NCBI RefSeq assembly: GCF_020076305.1
Contig: NZ_JAIQXE010000001.1
Location: forward strand, 372,001 to 436,000
Source: Flavihumibacter profundi
Lineage (GTDB): Bacteria; Bacteroidota; Bacteroidia; Chitinophagales; Chitinophagaceae
Reading direction: 5' to 3'
DNA: 64,000 bases
Shown here: positions 53,500 through 63,836 of the stretch, in pieces
Layout of the letters: every line of letters begins with the position of its first letter
How positions within the stretch are numbered: position 1 is the stretch's first letter
The notes under the pieces: model-generated
Databases searched by the model: none
Seen by the model: only the letters and a program-made list of their open reading frames with translations
Told to the model about the DNA's origin: nothing
Position numbers and translations under genes: made by a program

Positions 53500-55926
53500 T
53501 TATTCTGTCCGTAGATTTTTAACGGGATTTGACATGGCGGCTTTGATGGCTTGTATAGAAATGGTAGCAAAAGCAATGAGCATCGCAGCTGCGCCGGCTA
53601 TTATAAATACCCACCATTCAATACTGACCCGATAGGCAAAATCCTGCAACCAGGATTGAATGCCGAACCAGGCCAGTGGAAATGCGATAACCGCGGCAAT
53701 GATGACCAGTTTCAGGAAATCGCCTGATAAGAGTCTGGTGATATCCGTAATACTGGCGCCCAGCACTTTCCTGATCCCGATTTCCTTGGTGCGTGATTCT
53801 ACTGAAAAAGTGGTTAGTCCAAATAAACCCAGGCAGGCAATAAAAATGGCCCATACAGCTGCGGCCGTAAATAGTTGCCCGTATTGCTGCTCTGTGGCAT
53901 ACTGCTTATTGAAATTCTCATCCATAAAAAAATATTCGAATGGATTCCCGCTAAAACTTAGCTTATACAAAGTTTCTAACCGGTCAATATCCTGTTTCAT
54001 GTGCTGTGTTCCCAACCGCACAGCCATGTATGTACTATTATTCTGCGGATAAAAGATCATCGGATCAATAGCCCTTTGCAGGCTGGTATGGTGATAATCT
54101 TTTACCACACCTACAACTTCCAATGCCCGTTCATCCCATTTAATTTTTTTATTGACGGCTTCCTCTGCTGACATAAATCCCAATTCTGCAGCAGCTCTTT
54201 CATTAAGCATCACTTTGCTGTTGTCATTCCATTCTACTGCGCATTCTGCTTCCGTGAAATTTCTACCGGCCTTTAGTTTTATCTGGTAGGCATCCAGGTA
54301 ACGGTTATCTATGATGGCAAATGCATAGGACTTTAATTCATCCCCGGATTTTGATCCGGGTTGCGTGAAGCCACTGGTATTGAAATTATACCAGCCACCA
54401 GGGTAGGTGCCACTGGCCGTAAAATCCTGCACAAAACTTTCCGACTGCACCTGGTTGAGAAAAGATGATTTGCGTTGCTTGTAAGTGCTGTCGCGACCGA
54501 TCTCCGGCCCCCTGATGACCAGCATCTGGTTGGCATTCATGCCCAGGTTTTTGTTCTGCATATATTGCAGCTGCTGGTAGATTAGTATGGTGGCCAGTAC
54601 AAGTGCTATGGAAATGGCAAATTGCGATACCACCAGTGTCTTCCTCAGGTAACCACCCTTTGTCGTTTTCGTAAGTTTATTTTTCAATGTCTCAACCGGA
54701 TTGAAATTACTTAGCGTGTATGCTGTGTAAATACCTGATAACAGCGACCCGACAACCAATAAAGCAAATCCCCGGATCCAGTCCGATGTCCTGGTCAGTG
54801 TGGCCAGGGTAATCTCTTTTTTCATGACCTGGTTGAATACCGGCTGGATCAATGTCACCAACACGAGGGCTAATGAAAATCCAAGGATATTCACCAATAT
54901 CGATTCGCCCAGGAACTGCATGACCAGTGATCCCTGTGTGGCGCCTACAATTTTTCTTACCCCTACTTCATTGGCGCGTTTTAATGAATTGGCTGTACTC
55001 AGGTTGATATAATTGAACCAGGCGATCAGCAAAATCAGGAAGGCGATTGTTGTTAAGATGTACACATACTTCAGGTTGCCGGTCGTCTGGTAAGTATCAC
55101 TGAGCGATGCCGGTAAATGCACATTAGCAAAGGGTTGCAGGCGAAATACCACACCATCCTTATCTTGTTTTAATTGGTTCCTGAGATTAGTCAGTTTCTT
55201 TTCAAGAATTTTATAATCTGTATTTGGACTTAACTGGAAATAGGTATTGATATATTGCGAGCCCAGGTTATCCAGGGCTGCCCAATTATTGCCATTCAGG
55301 TTGGCCGGATTTTTCAAGGTCTCCAGCGAAAAGACCATCTCATACCTGATGTCTGAATTTTCCGGAATATTAAAAATGCCCTTCACACTGTATTTGGCTT
55401 CCCCGAACTGGTTGCTGAGGGTCATTACCTTATCAATGGGATCTGTGTTCCCAAAATACTTGGTGGCTGTTTTCTGCGAAATGAAAACGGTATTCGGTGC
55501 CTTCAATGCGGCTGCCTGTCCTTTCAGCAGGTTGAAATCAAAAAACTCAAAGAAGTTCCCTTCGGCATATCCGATATCTGATTCCCTGAAGGGCTCGGTA
55601 TTTTCACCATCTGCCCTTACAATGCCTTTTGCCGTGCCTTCTTCAAACCGGCAATAGCTCGTGATCTCCGGCAGGCTCTCCTTGGCCTTCATCGCCCAGC
55701 CGGGCTCTACCTGCGGCCAGGTGACACCTTTTACATCTTCATTGATCAACCGGTAAATATTGCGCAGGTTCTTATGGAAATTGTTATAGCTTTTTTCAAA
55801 ACTAACATATTCCAGTATCAGCAAAAAGGCTGTGATGCCTAATGCCAGCCCGGCTACATTGATCACGGAATAGATTTTATTCCGGACCAGGTTCCGCCAC
55901 GCAATTTTGGTGTACAATCTGAACAT
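53500..55926 (-). CDS. MacB/FtsX-type ABC permease, fourth of the array
   Basis: 808 residues. The first core ends PFANVHL (about 264), a variant of the PLxDIHL seen in the others. FtsX entries are ANEVGVRKIVGA (about 316) and TKEIGIRKVLGAS (about 711); the first has ANE in place of AKE. The second core keeps LKAGRNF. The tail is NPVKNLRTE, with Asn in place of Ser. It follows the third permease by 21 bases, one of the longer gaps in the array, and precedes the fifth by 9. Confidence 0.93.
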   Translation of the reverse strand: MFRLYTKIAWRNLVRNKIYSVINVAGLALGITAFLLILEYVSFEKSYNNFHKNLRNIYRLINEDVKGVTWPQVEPGWAMKAKESLPEITSYCRFEEGTAKGIVRADGENTEPFRESDIGYAEGNFFEFFDFNLLKGQAAALKAPNTVFISQKTATKYFGNTDPIDKVMTLSNQFGEAKYSVKGIFNIPENSDIRYEMVFSLETLKNPANLNGNNWAALDNLGSQYINTYFQLSPNTDYKILEKKLTNLRNQLKQDKDGVVFRLQPFANVHLPASLSDTYQTTGNLKYVYILTTIAFLILLIAWFNYINLSTANSLKRANEVGVRKIVGATQGSLVMQFLGESILVNILGFSLALVLVTLIQPVFNQVMKKEITLATLTRTSDWIRGFALLVVGSLLSGIYTAYTLSNFNPVETLKNKLTKTTKGGYLRKTLVVSQFAISIALVLATILIYQQLQYMQNKNLGMNANQMLVIRGPEIGRDSTYKQRKSSFLNQVQSESFVQDFTASGTYPGGWYNFNTSGFTQPGSKSGDELKSYAFAIIDNRYLDAYQIKLKAGRNFTEAECAVEWNDNSKVMLNERAAAELGFMSAEEAVNKKIKWDERALEVVGVVKDYHHTSLQRAIDPMIFYPQNNSTYMAVRLGTQHMKQDIDRLETLYKLSFSGNPFEYFFMDENFNKQYATEQQYGQLFTAAAVWAIFIACLGLFGLTTFSVESRTKEIGIRKVLGASITDITRLLSGDFLKLVIIAAVIAFPLAWFGIQSWLQDFAYRVSIEWWVFIIAGAAAMLIAFATISIQAIKAAMSNPVKNLRTE

Positions 55927-55947
55927 GTTTGTTTTTTTAATGTCGGT

Positions 55948-58308
55948 TTATTCCGACCGCAAACTGTTTACAGGGTTTGAAATTGCTGCTTTAATTGCCT
56001 GGAAGCTAACCGTTACAAGTGCGATAAATAAAGCAAGTACACCCGTAATTAAAAACAGGTACCATTCAATAGCCGTCCTGTATGGATAGTTTTTTAACCA
56101 GCTGTCCATGGCCCACCAGGATATCGGACTGGCTATAACGAAAGCAATTAATACCAGCTTTATAAAATCTTTGGATAATAATCCGGTTATTGAACCAACT
56201 GAAGCGCCCAATACTTTCCTGACGCCAATTTCTTTAACGCGGGTAGCAGTCATATAGGTAGCCAGGCCAAATAATCCCAGGCAGGAGATAAATATGGTTA
56301 AGGCTGCAAATAAGCCAGAAAGCTTTGCGATTTTCTGTTCATTCTGGAACTTATGGGCATATTCCTCATCAATGAATTTGTATTCAAAAGGATAATTCGG
56401 ATTATATTTTTTAAAGATCGATTCTGCCTTTTTAAGGTTAGCTGCTGTGTTGTTTTGGCCATTTAATTTAAAATGGATCACATTGAACCAGGCTTTTGCT
56501 CCTTCTACTACCATCGGTTTGGTAGGGTAAAAGGGTGACTGCAGTATAAAATCCTTGAATACTCCAACCACATGCCATTGCTCACCATTGTCGCCGATTT
56601 GCGCACCAATCGGGTCTTTTAGTCCCATTGCCTTAACGGCAGATTCATTTAATAAGATACCCAATGAATCCGTTGGGAATTTTTCCAGGTCAAAATCGCG
56701 ACCCTGTACCAATTGCAATCCGGCGGTTGTTACCAGGTCTTCGTCTGCACAAAACCGGTCAAAAATGGTTTTATCGTCGGCTGGTTTGCCCGCCCATTGA
56801 AAACCCCAACTGTTACTCCAGCCCTGGGTAAGTGGGGCACTGGTCTTTGTGACAGATTTTGCAACACCGGATGACAGCAATTCCTGCTTAATGAGTTGAT
56901 AATTTTTTTCGATGTCGCCGGTTGTAAAATGGTAAACCAGGTTGTCTTTTGCATAGCCGGAATGGCGGTCCTGTGCATATTTCAGTTGTTTACTCACAAC
57001 AATAGTGCTTAGGATCAGCATTATTGCAAAACTGAATTGCACTACTACCAGCATTTTCCGGGGAGTAACAACTGCGTTTACTTTTTTGAAAGTCCCTTTT
57101 AATACACTGGTTGGTTTAAATGAAGAAAGATAAAATGCCGGGTAACTGCCTGCAATAATGCCTGTTACAAGAATGAAGCCTAAAAACATAGCCCAGAATA
57201 CCGGATCTGTAAATTGAATGGCTAATGTTTTATTAGTTAGATTATTAAATGCCGGTAAGGAAAGTTGAACCAGGAAAAGGGCCAGGATTCCAGCAAGGAA
57301 AGAGATTAAAATGGATTCGCCTAAAAATTGTCCGATCAGGTTCGCTTTCATAGCGCCAATCACTTTCCTGATGCCGACTTCCTTTGCTCTTTTTTCGCTT
57401 CTTGCTGTACTGAGGTTCATGAAATTGATACATGCAATAAGCAGGATGAAAACCGCAATCAGGCTGAATATTTTTACGTATTCAATTAAGCCACCGGATT
57501 CTTTGCCATTTTCAAAATTGGAATACAGGCGCCACCGTTTTATCGGATAAAGGAAAAATTCCCCTTTTGGTTCATCCTTATCATATTTTTTGCGCAAGCC
57601 TTTCATCTTGGTTTGAACAGCTTCGAGGTTAGTATTGGGCTTTAATAAGGCATATGTTTGGGTTGAATTATTTCCCCAGTATTCATCATCTCCTCCCGTC
57701 TTGCGCAGGTAACTCCAGGGCACCAGGAATTCGAAATTGAATCTGGAGTTTGTTGGTAAATCTTTTAATATTGCCGAAACCGTGAAATTGTCCCTGGTAT
57801 CTATTTTAATATTTTTACCGATAGCGTCTTCTGTTCCGAATAATTTCAGGGCCAGTTTCCGTGTAATTACAATGGAGGAATTATCATATAAAGCTGTAGC
57901 AGCATCACCTTTAAGTACCGGAAAACTAAATACCTGTAAGAAACCTGAATCAACAATATTGCCTGAAATCATTACACTTTTTTCACCCACTGTCATTAAA
58001 AAATTGCTTGGCCAGTTAACCCGTACTGTTTTTTCCAATTCCGGAAAATCCTGTTGCATGGTTTTAGCAAGCACCTTCGGTGTAGTATTCCAGGCCGATA
58101 GCTGGCCATCATAAGTGTTCCGGTTCCAGGCTTCATATATCCGGTCTTTCTTTTCATGGAACTGGTCATAGCTCACTTCATCATTAATCCAGAGCATGAT
58201 CAATATGGCACTTGCCATTCCGATTGACAACCCGATAATATTGATCAATGAAAACCCTTTGCTTTTTAGCAGGTTCCTAAATGCTATTTTGAAATAATTC
58301 AGTAACAT
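55948..58308 (-). CDS. MacB/FtsX-type ABC permease, third of the array (WRLY subtype)
   Basis: 786 residues. The first periplasmic core ends with YPIKRWRLYSNF and GGLIEYVK (about 256) instead of PLxDIHL, a feature shared only with the first permease. FtsX entries are AKEVGIRKVIGA (about 307) and VKEIGVRKVLGAS (about 689). The second core has FDLEKFPTDSLGIL after VQGRDFD, where most copies have AGRNF. The tail is NPVNSLRSE. The bases here look more AT-rich than those of copies four to seven (by eye, not computed). Confidence 0.93.
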   Translation of the reverse strand: MLLNYFKIAFRNLLKSKGFSLINIIGLSIGMASAILIMLWINDEVSYDQFHEKKDRIYEAWNRNTYDGQLSAWNTTPKVLAKTMQQDFPELEKTVRVNWPSNFLMTVGEKSVMISGNIVDSGFLQVFSFPVLKGDAATALYDNSSIVITRKLALKLFGTEDAIGKNIKIDTRDNFTVSAILKDLPTNSRFNFEFLVPWSYLRKTGGDDEYWGNNSTQTYALLKPNTNLEAVQTKMKGLRKKYDKDEPKGEFFLYPIKRWRLYSNFENGKESGGLIEYVKIFSLIAVFILLIACINFMNLSTARSEKRAKEVGIRKVIGAMKANLIGQFLGESILISFLAGILALFLVQLSLPAFNNLTNKTLAIQFTDPVFWAMFLGFILVTGIIAGSYPAFYLSSFKPTSVLKGTFKKVNAVVTPRKMLVVVQFSFAIMLILSTIVVSKQLKYAQDRHSGYAKDNLVYHFTTGDIEKNYQLIKQELLSSGVAKSVTKTSAPLTQGWSNSWGFQWAGKPADDKTIFDRFCADEDLVTTAGLQLVQGRDFDLEKFPTDSLGILLNESAVKAMGLKDPIGAQIGDNGEQWHVVGVFKDFILQSPFYPTKPMVVEGAKAWFNVIHFKLNGQNNTAANLKKAESIFKKYNPNYPFEYKFIDEEYAHKFQNEQKIAKLSGLFAALTIFISCLGLFGLATYMTATRVKEIGVRKVLGASVGSITGLLSKDFIKLVLIAFVIASPISWWAMDSWLKNYPYRTAIEWYLFLITGVLALFIALVTVSFQAIKAAISNPVNSLRSE

Positions 58309-58317
58309 ATTTTTCTA

Positions 58318-60750
58318 TTATTCTGATCGTAAACTTTTTACCGGGTTGGTCAGGGCGGATTTTATAGCCTGGAAACTTATTGTGAATAGGGCAATGAGTA
58401 TGGCCATAATACTGGCTACTGCAAAAAACCACCAGCTTAAATTTATCCTGTAGGCAAAATCCTGTAGCCAGAAATGCATGAGCCATGCGGCCAGGGGAAT
58501 CGCAAAAACTGCTGCGATACCTACCAGCTTCATAAAGTCTTTCGACATCATGGTTACAATATTGCTTACTGTTGCACCCAGTACTTTCCTAACTCCGATT
58601 TCCTTAGTCCTTTGTTCTGCCATATATGATGCAAGTCCAAAGAGCCCAAGGCTGGCTATTACAATGGCCAGGATAGAAAAACTCAGCACAACCTTTCCTG
58701 CTCTCTGTTCTGCATTGTACATATTAGAAAATGCTTCATCGAGGAAATCGTACCGGAACGGCATGGCGGGTGCCATCGCCGTCCATTTTTTTTCTACTTC
58801 CCTGATAGTGGCAGGAATGTTATGGCTGTCTACCTTGAATGCAGTAACCCAATTGGCATTACCCAGTGTTAAGCAGAGTGGGGCAATCCTTTGTTTCATC
58901 GATTCGAAATTGAAATTTTTCACCACGCCAATAATGGTCTTTGGCACTGGTGCCTGCCCCTGATTGTCCCCGGAATAAATGATTTGCCCAACCGGGTTTT
59001 TATACCCCAATAACTGTACAGTACTCTCATTGATGATGATGGCATTTGAATCTGATCCAAAGGCTTTCGAGAAATTCCTTCCGGCCACAATCTCCATGCC
59101 CATGAGCGGAATATAATTTTCATCAACCCGCCAGTGCTGCATGTTGAACCCGCCTTTTACATCCATCACCGCTTCCTTGAAAAAAGTATTATCACTTCTT
59201 GAACTCGAACCCACCGGCAGGTAACCGGCCTGTGTACTGCCGCTTACGCCGGGAATCTTTTCGATCTCATTCCTGAAAGCCTGGTATTTATTACCCAATG
59301 TCCAGGTCCCTTCTACGGTCAACACCTGCTCTTTATTAAATCCGATTTTTTTGTTCTGGATATAATTGAGTTGTTTATACACCACAATAGTACCTGCCAT
59401 TAAAATAATAGAGGTCGCAAACTGGAATACGACCAGGGCACTACGTAGCCTGCTTTTTTTCGCCCCTGCATTTAGTTTTCCTTTTAATACAGTAATGGGG
59501 TTGAAGGATGACAGGTAAAAAGCGGGATAGGTTCCTGCTAATAACCCAATAACAAATGGTAAACAAACCAGGAATACTAAAAAGCCGGGACTACCGATTT
59601 TCGATATGGATATCGTTTTGCCGGAAATACCATTGAAATAGGGGAGTGACAGGATTGTAATGCCCACTGCAAATAAAATGGCGATAAATGAAACCAGGGT
59701 CGATTCTGCCAGGAACTGCCTTACCAGGGTATTTTTTTCTGAACCCAATACTTTCCTTATGCCAACTTCCCTGGAACGGTTCGCGGAACGGGCTGTTGAC
59801 AGGTTCATGAAGTTTACACAGGCTATTAACAGGATGAATATGGCCACCGCGGAAAAGATGTACACGTATTGTATATTCCCATTTACACTTAATTCAGCAG
59901 ATCGGTCCGAACGCAGGTGTATATCTGTCAAAGGAATCAGGTGGTAGGCAAGTTTATTGCCCTGTTTTTCAAATTCTTCCATGCTCTTTATCTGCATCAT
60001 GCCCTGCGCCTGTGGTAAAATATATTTGTTGACATACGCTGGGAATTTCTTCTCAAATGCTTTTATGTCAGTGCCTTTTTTAAACAGCAGGAAGGTGACA
60101 AAATTGTGGCTCAGGTAATTGCCGAAACCATAATCCACATTGTCCATGGAGAAAAGGAAATCATACCTGAAATGGGAATTTAACGGCATGTCTTTGATCA
60201 CTGCCGTTACTTTGTATAAAGTATGTTTATCGTCATTTAATTCTACAAATTTGCCCATAGCATGGGTGGTGCCAAAATATTTATCAGCTGCTGATGCAGA
60301 TATAACTACAGTATTGGGTTCATTTAATGCAGTATGTGTATCGCCTTCTACTGCTGGAAATGTAAATACATCAAAAAAAGTGGAGTCGGCATAAGCTACA
60401 TTTTGTTCCTGGATGAAGGCATTGCTTTTCTTTATCATTTTTGAACCTTCTGAGGCGTAGATGCGCGCAAATTCTTCTACCTCAGGATAATCTTTCTTCA
60501 ATGCTGCTCCCATGGGATCAGAAGCTACCGCCAGCTTTAATTCAGTTCCGCCGAAGATGATGTCTGAATTGATCCTGTAGATCCTGTCGGCTTTTTCATG
60601 GTAGCGGTCATAACTGAGTTCATCGGTTACATACAGGCAGATCAGCAGGAAACAGGCTACACCAACGGCAAGGCCGGCAATATTCAGCAATGTAAAGAAC
60701 CTGTTTTTGACCAGGTTTCTCCAGGCGATTTTCAGGTAATTCAATTGCAT
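58318..60750 (-). CDS. MacB/FtsX-type ABC permease, second of the array
   Basis: 810 residues. Helix 1 is NIAGLAVGVACFLLICLYV. The first core is slightly longer and ends LIPLTDIHL (about 273). FtsX entries are SREVGIRKVLGS (about 324) and TKEIGVRKVLGAT (about 714). The second core contains IVAGRNFSKAFGSDS. The tail is NPVKSLRSE. It starts 10 bases after the first permease and ends 9 bases before the third. No ATPase or protease domain is present. Confidence 0.93.
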   Translation of the reverse strand: MQLNYLKIAWRNLVKNRFFTLLNIAGLAVGVACFLLICLYVTDELSYDRYHEKADRIYRINSDIIFGGTELKLAVASDPMGAALKKDYPEVEEFARIYASEGSKMIKKSNAFIQEQNVAYADSTFFDVFTFPAVEGDTHTALNEPNTVVISASAADKYFGTTHAMGKFVELNDDKHTLYKVTAVIKDMPLNSHFRYDFLFSMDNVDYGFGNYLSHNFVTFLLFKKGTDIKAFEKKFPAYVNKYILPQAQGMMQIKSMEEFEKQGNKLAYHLIPLTDIHLRSDRSAELSVNGNIQYVYIFSAVAIFILLIACVNFMNLSTARSANRSREVGIRKVLGSEKNTLVRQFLAESTLVSFIAILFAVGITILSLPYFNGISGKTISISKIGSPGFLVFLVCLPFVIGLLAGTYPAFYLSSFNPITVLKGKLNAGAKKSRLRSALVVFQFATSIILMAGTIVVYKQLNYIQNKKIGFNKEQVLTVEGTWTLGNKYQAFRNEIEKIPGVSGSTQAGYLPVGSSSRSDNTFFKEAVMDVKGGFNMQHWRVDENYIPLMGMEIVAGRNFSKAFGSDSNAIIINESTVQLLGYKNPVGQIIYSGDNQGQAPVPKTIIGVVKNFNFESMKQRIAPLCLTLGNANWVTAFKVDSHNIPATIREVEKKWTAMAPAMPFRYDFLDEAFSNMYNAEQRAGKVVLSFSILAIVIASLGLFGLASYMAEQRTKEIGVRKVLGATVSNIVTMMSKDFMKLVGIAAVFAIPLAAWLMHFWLQDFAYRINLSWWFFAVASIMAILIALFTISFQAIKSALTNPVKSLRSE

Positions 60751-60760
60751 ATAATGTTTT

Positions 60761-63118
60761 TTATTCTGAACGCAGGGATTTGACCGGGTTGCTCAAAGCT
60801 GTTTTTGCTGCATTTAAACTCACAGTAATAATCGTTATGACCAGTGTAAGGATGCCCACCAGGATGAAGACGCCCAGGTTGATATTGGTGCGATAGCTGA
60901 AATTTTCCAGCCATTTATTCATGGCCATCCAGGAAATCGGGATTGCCACCAGGAAGGCAATTGCAACCAGCACAAGGAATTCTTTTGACATTATTATTAA
61001 CAGGTGCCTTACAGATGCCCCCAAAACTTTCCGGATGCCAATTTCCTTGGTCCTTTTTTCAATGGAAAAAGAAACTAACCCGAAGAGGCCCAGGCAACAT
61101 ACAAAAATGGCCAGGCCTGAGAAGACAATAGATAAACTGCCAATCATTTTTTCATTGGAAAATTTCAGGTCGAATTCCTTATCCGAAAACTTCATTTCAA
61201 ACGGATAGGCGGCACTGTATTTTTTATAGATGTCTTCAATACCTGAAATGGCTTTTTTTATTTCTGTACCCTTATTTAACCTGATCATAGTACTGCCTGA
61301 CCAATCTTTTGTATAGCTTACCATAATTGGTGAGGCTGCTTCATAGGGTGAAGTGAAAATCATATTATCAATGACTCCGACAATAGTCCTTTCCTGTCCG
61401 GCCCATGTTATGGTTTTACCAACCGGAGATTCAATACCCATCAGTTTAATGGCTTCCTTATTAAATATAACTGCTGCACTGTCTCCATTCCTGAAATCAC
61501 GGCCTTCAACCATCATGGCTTTCAGTGTTTTTGAAAAATCTTCATCAGCGAAAAGGAATCCAATCACCAGGTTGCCATTTTCCGGTGCTCCTTTCCATTG
61601 AATGCCGGATGTGTATCCAAGCAAAGTGGTAATGGGACTGGATGTTCGCGATACTGCAGCAACTGCCCCGGATTGCAGGAGTTCATTCTTAAAGGCGGAA
61701 AAATGCTTGTCTGTATCGGGCGAGGAATTGACCATCACCAGGTTATCCCGGTCGTAGCCAATCTCGCGATTCATAACATATTTTAACTGCTGATAAATAA
61801 TCAGTGTCGCTGTGATGAGAATAATGGATGCGATGAACTGAAGGGTAACCAGCATTTTTCTTGGTAGTAATGCCTGCTTTCCTGGCTGTGCATTTCCCTT
61901 TAAAACCTTAATTGGGTTAAATCCTGATAAGTACATCGCTGGATAACTACCAGCCATCAAACCTGTTACCAGGACCAGGCTGGTAATTCCCAGCCACATA
62001 AATGGTTTTTGGTAAGGGATTAAGATGGTTTCATGCAGTACAGTACTGAAATAGGGAACAATCAGTATTACTAACAGCCCGGCAAATAAAAAAGCTATAA
62101 TTGAGAGTAATAGGGATTCCACCAGGAATTGGGAAAGCAATTGTTTTCTTTCAGAGCCAAGGGTTTTCCTGATGCCAATTTCTTTGGCCCTTTTTTCAGA
62201 CCTGGCAGTTGACAGGTTCATGAAATTTACGCAAGCTATTACAAGGATAATTATGGCAATCCAGGTGAATAGTTTAACATATTGAATCCTGCCACCGGTA
62301 TTCCTGCCATCCCGGAACTCCTCATACAACCTCCATTTTTTCATTGGATGCAGGATGATACTTCCTTTTGTTGTCGGGTTGTCGCTTTTGCTCCTCGCCC
62401 TGACCAGCGCAAGAATGGAAGACTCCAGCTTGGGAATATCCGCACCTTTCCTTATGCTGAAGAAAACCCGGTTGCCGCAGTTTGTCCAATCGTTTTCAGA
62501 TTCTTTAATTTGTGGGGAGGAAGTATTAAAGGGTATGATCGCTTCAAACTGGAGTGTGGAGTTTTGGGGTACATCTTTGATTACACCTTTTATAAAAGCG
62601 GTTCTTCCATTATTGATCAATATGGGCTGGTTATAAATATTTGTTTTGCCATACAGTGCTTTTGCCGTGCTTTCTGTAAGGATTATTGCACCAGGATCCT
62701 TAACCGCAGCAGCATTCCCTTCAATAAATTCATAATTGAAAATATCCAGGAATTCTGGTGATACAGTAATGGTGTTTTTGTTTAATCTTTTATCATCATG
62801 ACTGAGTAAGGTTGTTTCGCCGAAACTGGCAATGGCTGCATGTTCAATTTCCGGAATGGCAGATTTAGCTGCTTCCGGAAGGGGATACATCATGTCCGGG
62901 CCAGTGGTCGTTTGGCCATTGAAATTCCGGTTGCACATTACGTGGTAAACCTGGTCATATTTTGCATATGACTTATCCCATGAATATTCATTGTATACCC
63001 ACAGCAGGATTAGCATTGTAGCAGTCATGCCTATGGATAGTCCGGCTATATTTATTATAGAAAAACTTTTGTTTTTTGTAAGATTTCTAAATGATATGAT
63101 AAGGTAATTCTTCCACAT
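60761..63118 (-). CDS. MacB/FtsX-type ABC permease, first of the array (WRLY subtype)
   Basis: 785 residues, directly downstream of the canonical ATPase (22-base gap). The N-terminal heptad is YSWDKSYAKYDQVY rather than SYDQFHxxKDRIY. The first core ends HPMKKWRLYEEF with GGRIQYVK (about 259), as in the third permease. FtsX entries are AKEIGIRKTLGS (about 311) and TKEIGIRKVLGAS (about 688). The second core has MMVEGRDFRNGD in place of AGRNF. The tail is NPVKSLRSE. Predicted topology is about eight membrane helices with two large periplasmic domains. Confidence 0.93.
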   Translation of the reverse strand: MWKNYLIISFRNLTKNKSFSIINIAGLSIGMTATMLILLWVYNEYSWDKSYAKYDQVYHVMCNRNFNGQTTTGPDMMYPLPEAAKSAIPEIEHAAIASFGETTLLSHDDKRLNKNTITVSPEFLDIFNYEFIEGNAAAVKDPGAIILTESTAKALYGKTNIYNQPILINNGRTAFIKGVIKDVPQNSTLQFEAIIPFNTSSPQIKESENDWTNCGNRVFFSIRKGADIPKLESSILALVRARSKSDNPTTKGSIILHPMKKWRLYEEFRDGRNTGGRIQYVKLFTWIAIIILVIACVNFMNLSTARSEKRAKEIGIRKTLGSERKQLLSQFLVESLLLSIIAFLFAGLLVILIVPYFSTVLHETILIPYQKPFMWLGITSLVLVTGLMAGSYPAMYLSGFNPIKVLKGNAQPGKQALLPRKMLVTLQFIASIILITATLIIYQQLKYVMNREIGYDRDNLVMVNSSPDTDKHFSAFKNELLQSGAVAAVSRTSSPITTLLGYTSGIQWKGAPENGNLVIGFLFADEDFSKTLKAMMVEGRDFRNGDSAAVIFNKEAIKLMGIESPVGKTITWAGQERTIVGVIDNMIFTSPYEAASPIMVSYTKDWSGSTMIRLNKGTEIKKAISGIEDIYKKYSAAYPFEMKFSDKEFDLKFSNEKMIGSLSIVFSGLAIFVCCLGLFGLVSFSIEKRTKEIGIRKVLGASVRHLLIIMSKEFLVLVAIAFLVAIPISWMAMNKWLENFSYRTNINLGVFILVGILTLVITIITVSLNAAKTALSNPVKSLRSE

Positions 63119-63140
63119 AGAAATTTAAATTGAAGATTTA

Positions 63141-63818
63141 TCAGGCCATCAGGTTTTCCATAACTGTTTGCCCGTCGAGCATCCTGATCACACGATGACT
63201 GTACCTGGCGTCGTGTTCACTGTGTGTAACCATCACAATGGTAGTGCCCTGTTCATTCAGGTCAGTAAGGAGTTGCATTACTTCGTTGCCATTGCTTGAG
63301 TCGAGGTTTCCGGTAGGCTCATCAGCAAGGATCAATTTAGGGTTGTTTACCACTGCCCTGGCAACAGCCACCCGTTGTTGCTGGCCCCCTGAAAGCTGCT
63401 GTGGGTAGTGGTTGCGGCGATGCATTATTTGCATTTTATCGAGTGCTTCTTCCACAATCCTTTTGCGTTCCGCAGTTTTTACCCCGGTATAAATTAAGGG
63501 CAATTCAACATTTTCAAATACGGTCAGTTCATCAATCAGGTTGAAACTCTGGAACACAAAACCAATATTGTGTTTACGCAGGTCGGCCCTTTTCCTTTCA
63601 TTGAATTTGGCTACTTCAATACCATTAAACAAAAAACTACCCGCATCAGGATCATCAAGAAGTCCGAGGATATTCAGCAAAGTTGATTTGCCGCAACCTG
63701 AGGGCCCCATTACTGCAACAAACTCACCTTCTTTAACTTCGAATGATAATTTGTTAAGTGCGACTGTTTCCACTTCTTCAGTGCGATAAATTTTTTCCAG
63801 GTTGGTGATCTTGATCAT
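63141..63818 (-). CDS. ABC ATPase of LolD/MacB type, canonical
   Basis: 225 residues. Walker [10 protein letters not shown] (about 36), Q-loop [10 protein letters not shown] (about 85), signature [15 protein letters not shown] (about 140), Walker B LILADEP, D-loop GNLDSSNG and H-loop VTHSEHD are all canonical. These ATPases drive MacB/LolCDE-type mechanotransmission, in which the permease does not carry substrate through the membrane but works on it in the periplasm. It is the head of the eight-permease array in this window; only 182 bases upstream are visible, so upstream partners may be missing. Confidence 0.95.
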   Translation of the reverse strand: MIKITNLEKIYRTEEVETVALNKLSFEVKEGEFVAVMGPSGCGKSTLLNILGLLDDPDAGSFLFNGIEVAKFNERKRADLRKHNIGFVFQSFNLIDELTVFENVELPLIYTGVKTAERKRIVEEALDKMQIMHRRNHYPQQLSGGQQQRVAVARAVVNNPKLILADEPTGNLDSSNGNEVMQLLTDLNEQGTTIVMVTHSEHDARYSHRVIRMLDGQTVMENLMA

Positions 63819-63836
63819 ATTGTTTGATTTGTTAGA

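Noticed and set aside
43779-63118. The eight permeases as a repeat or assembly duplication artefact
   Set aside because: The protein sequences differ strongly in the periplasmic domains and in length, so they are old paralogues and not copies of one read.
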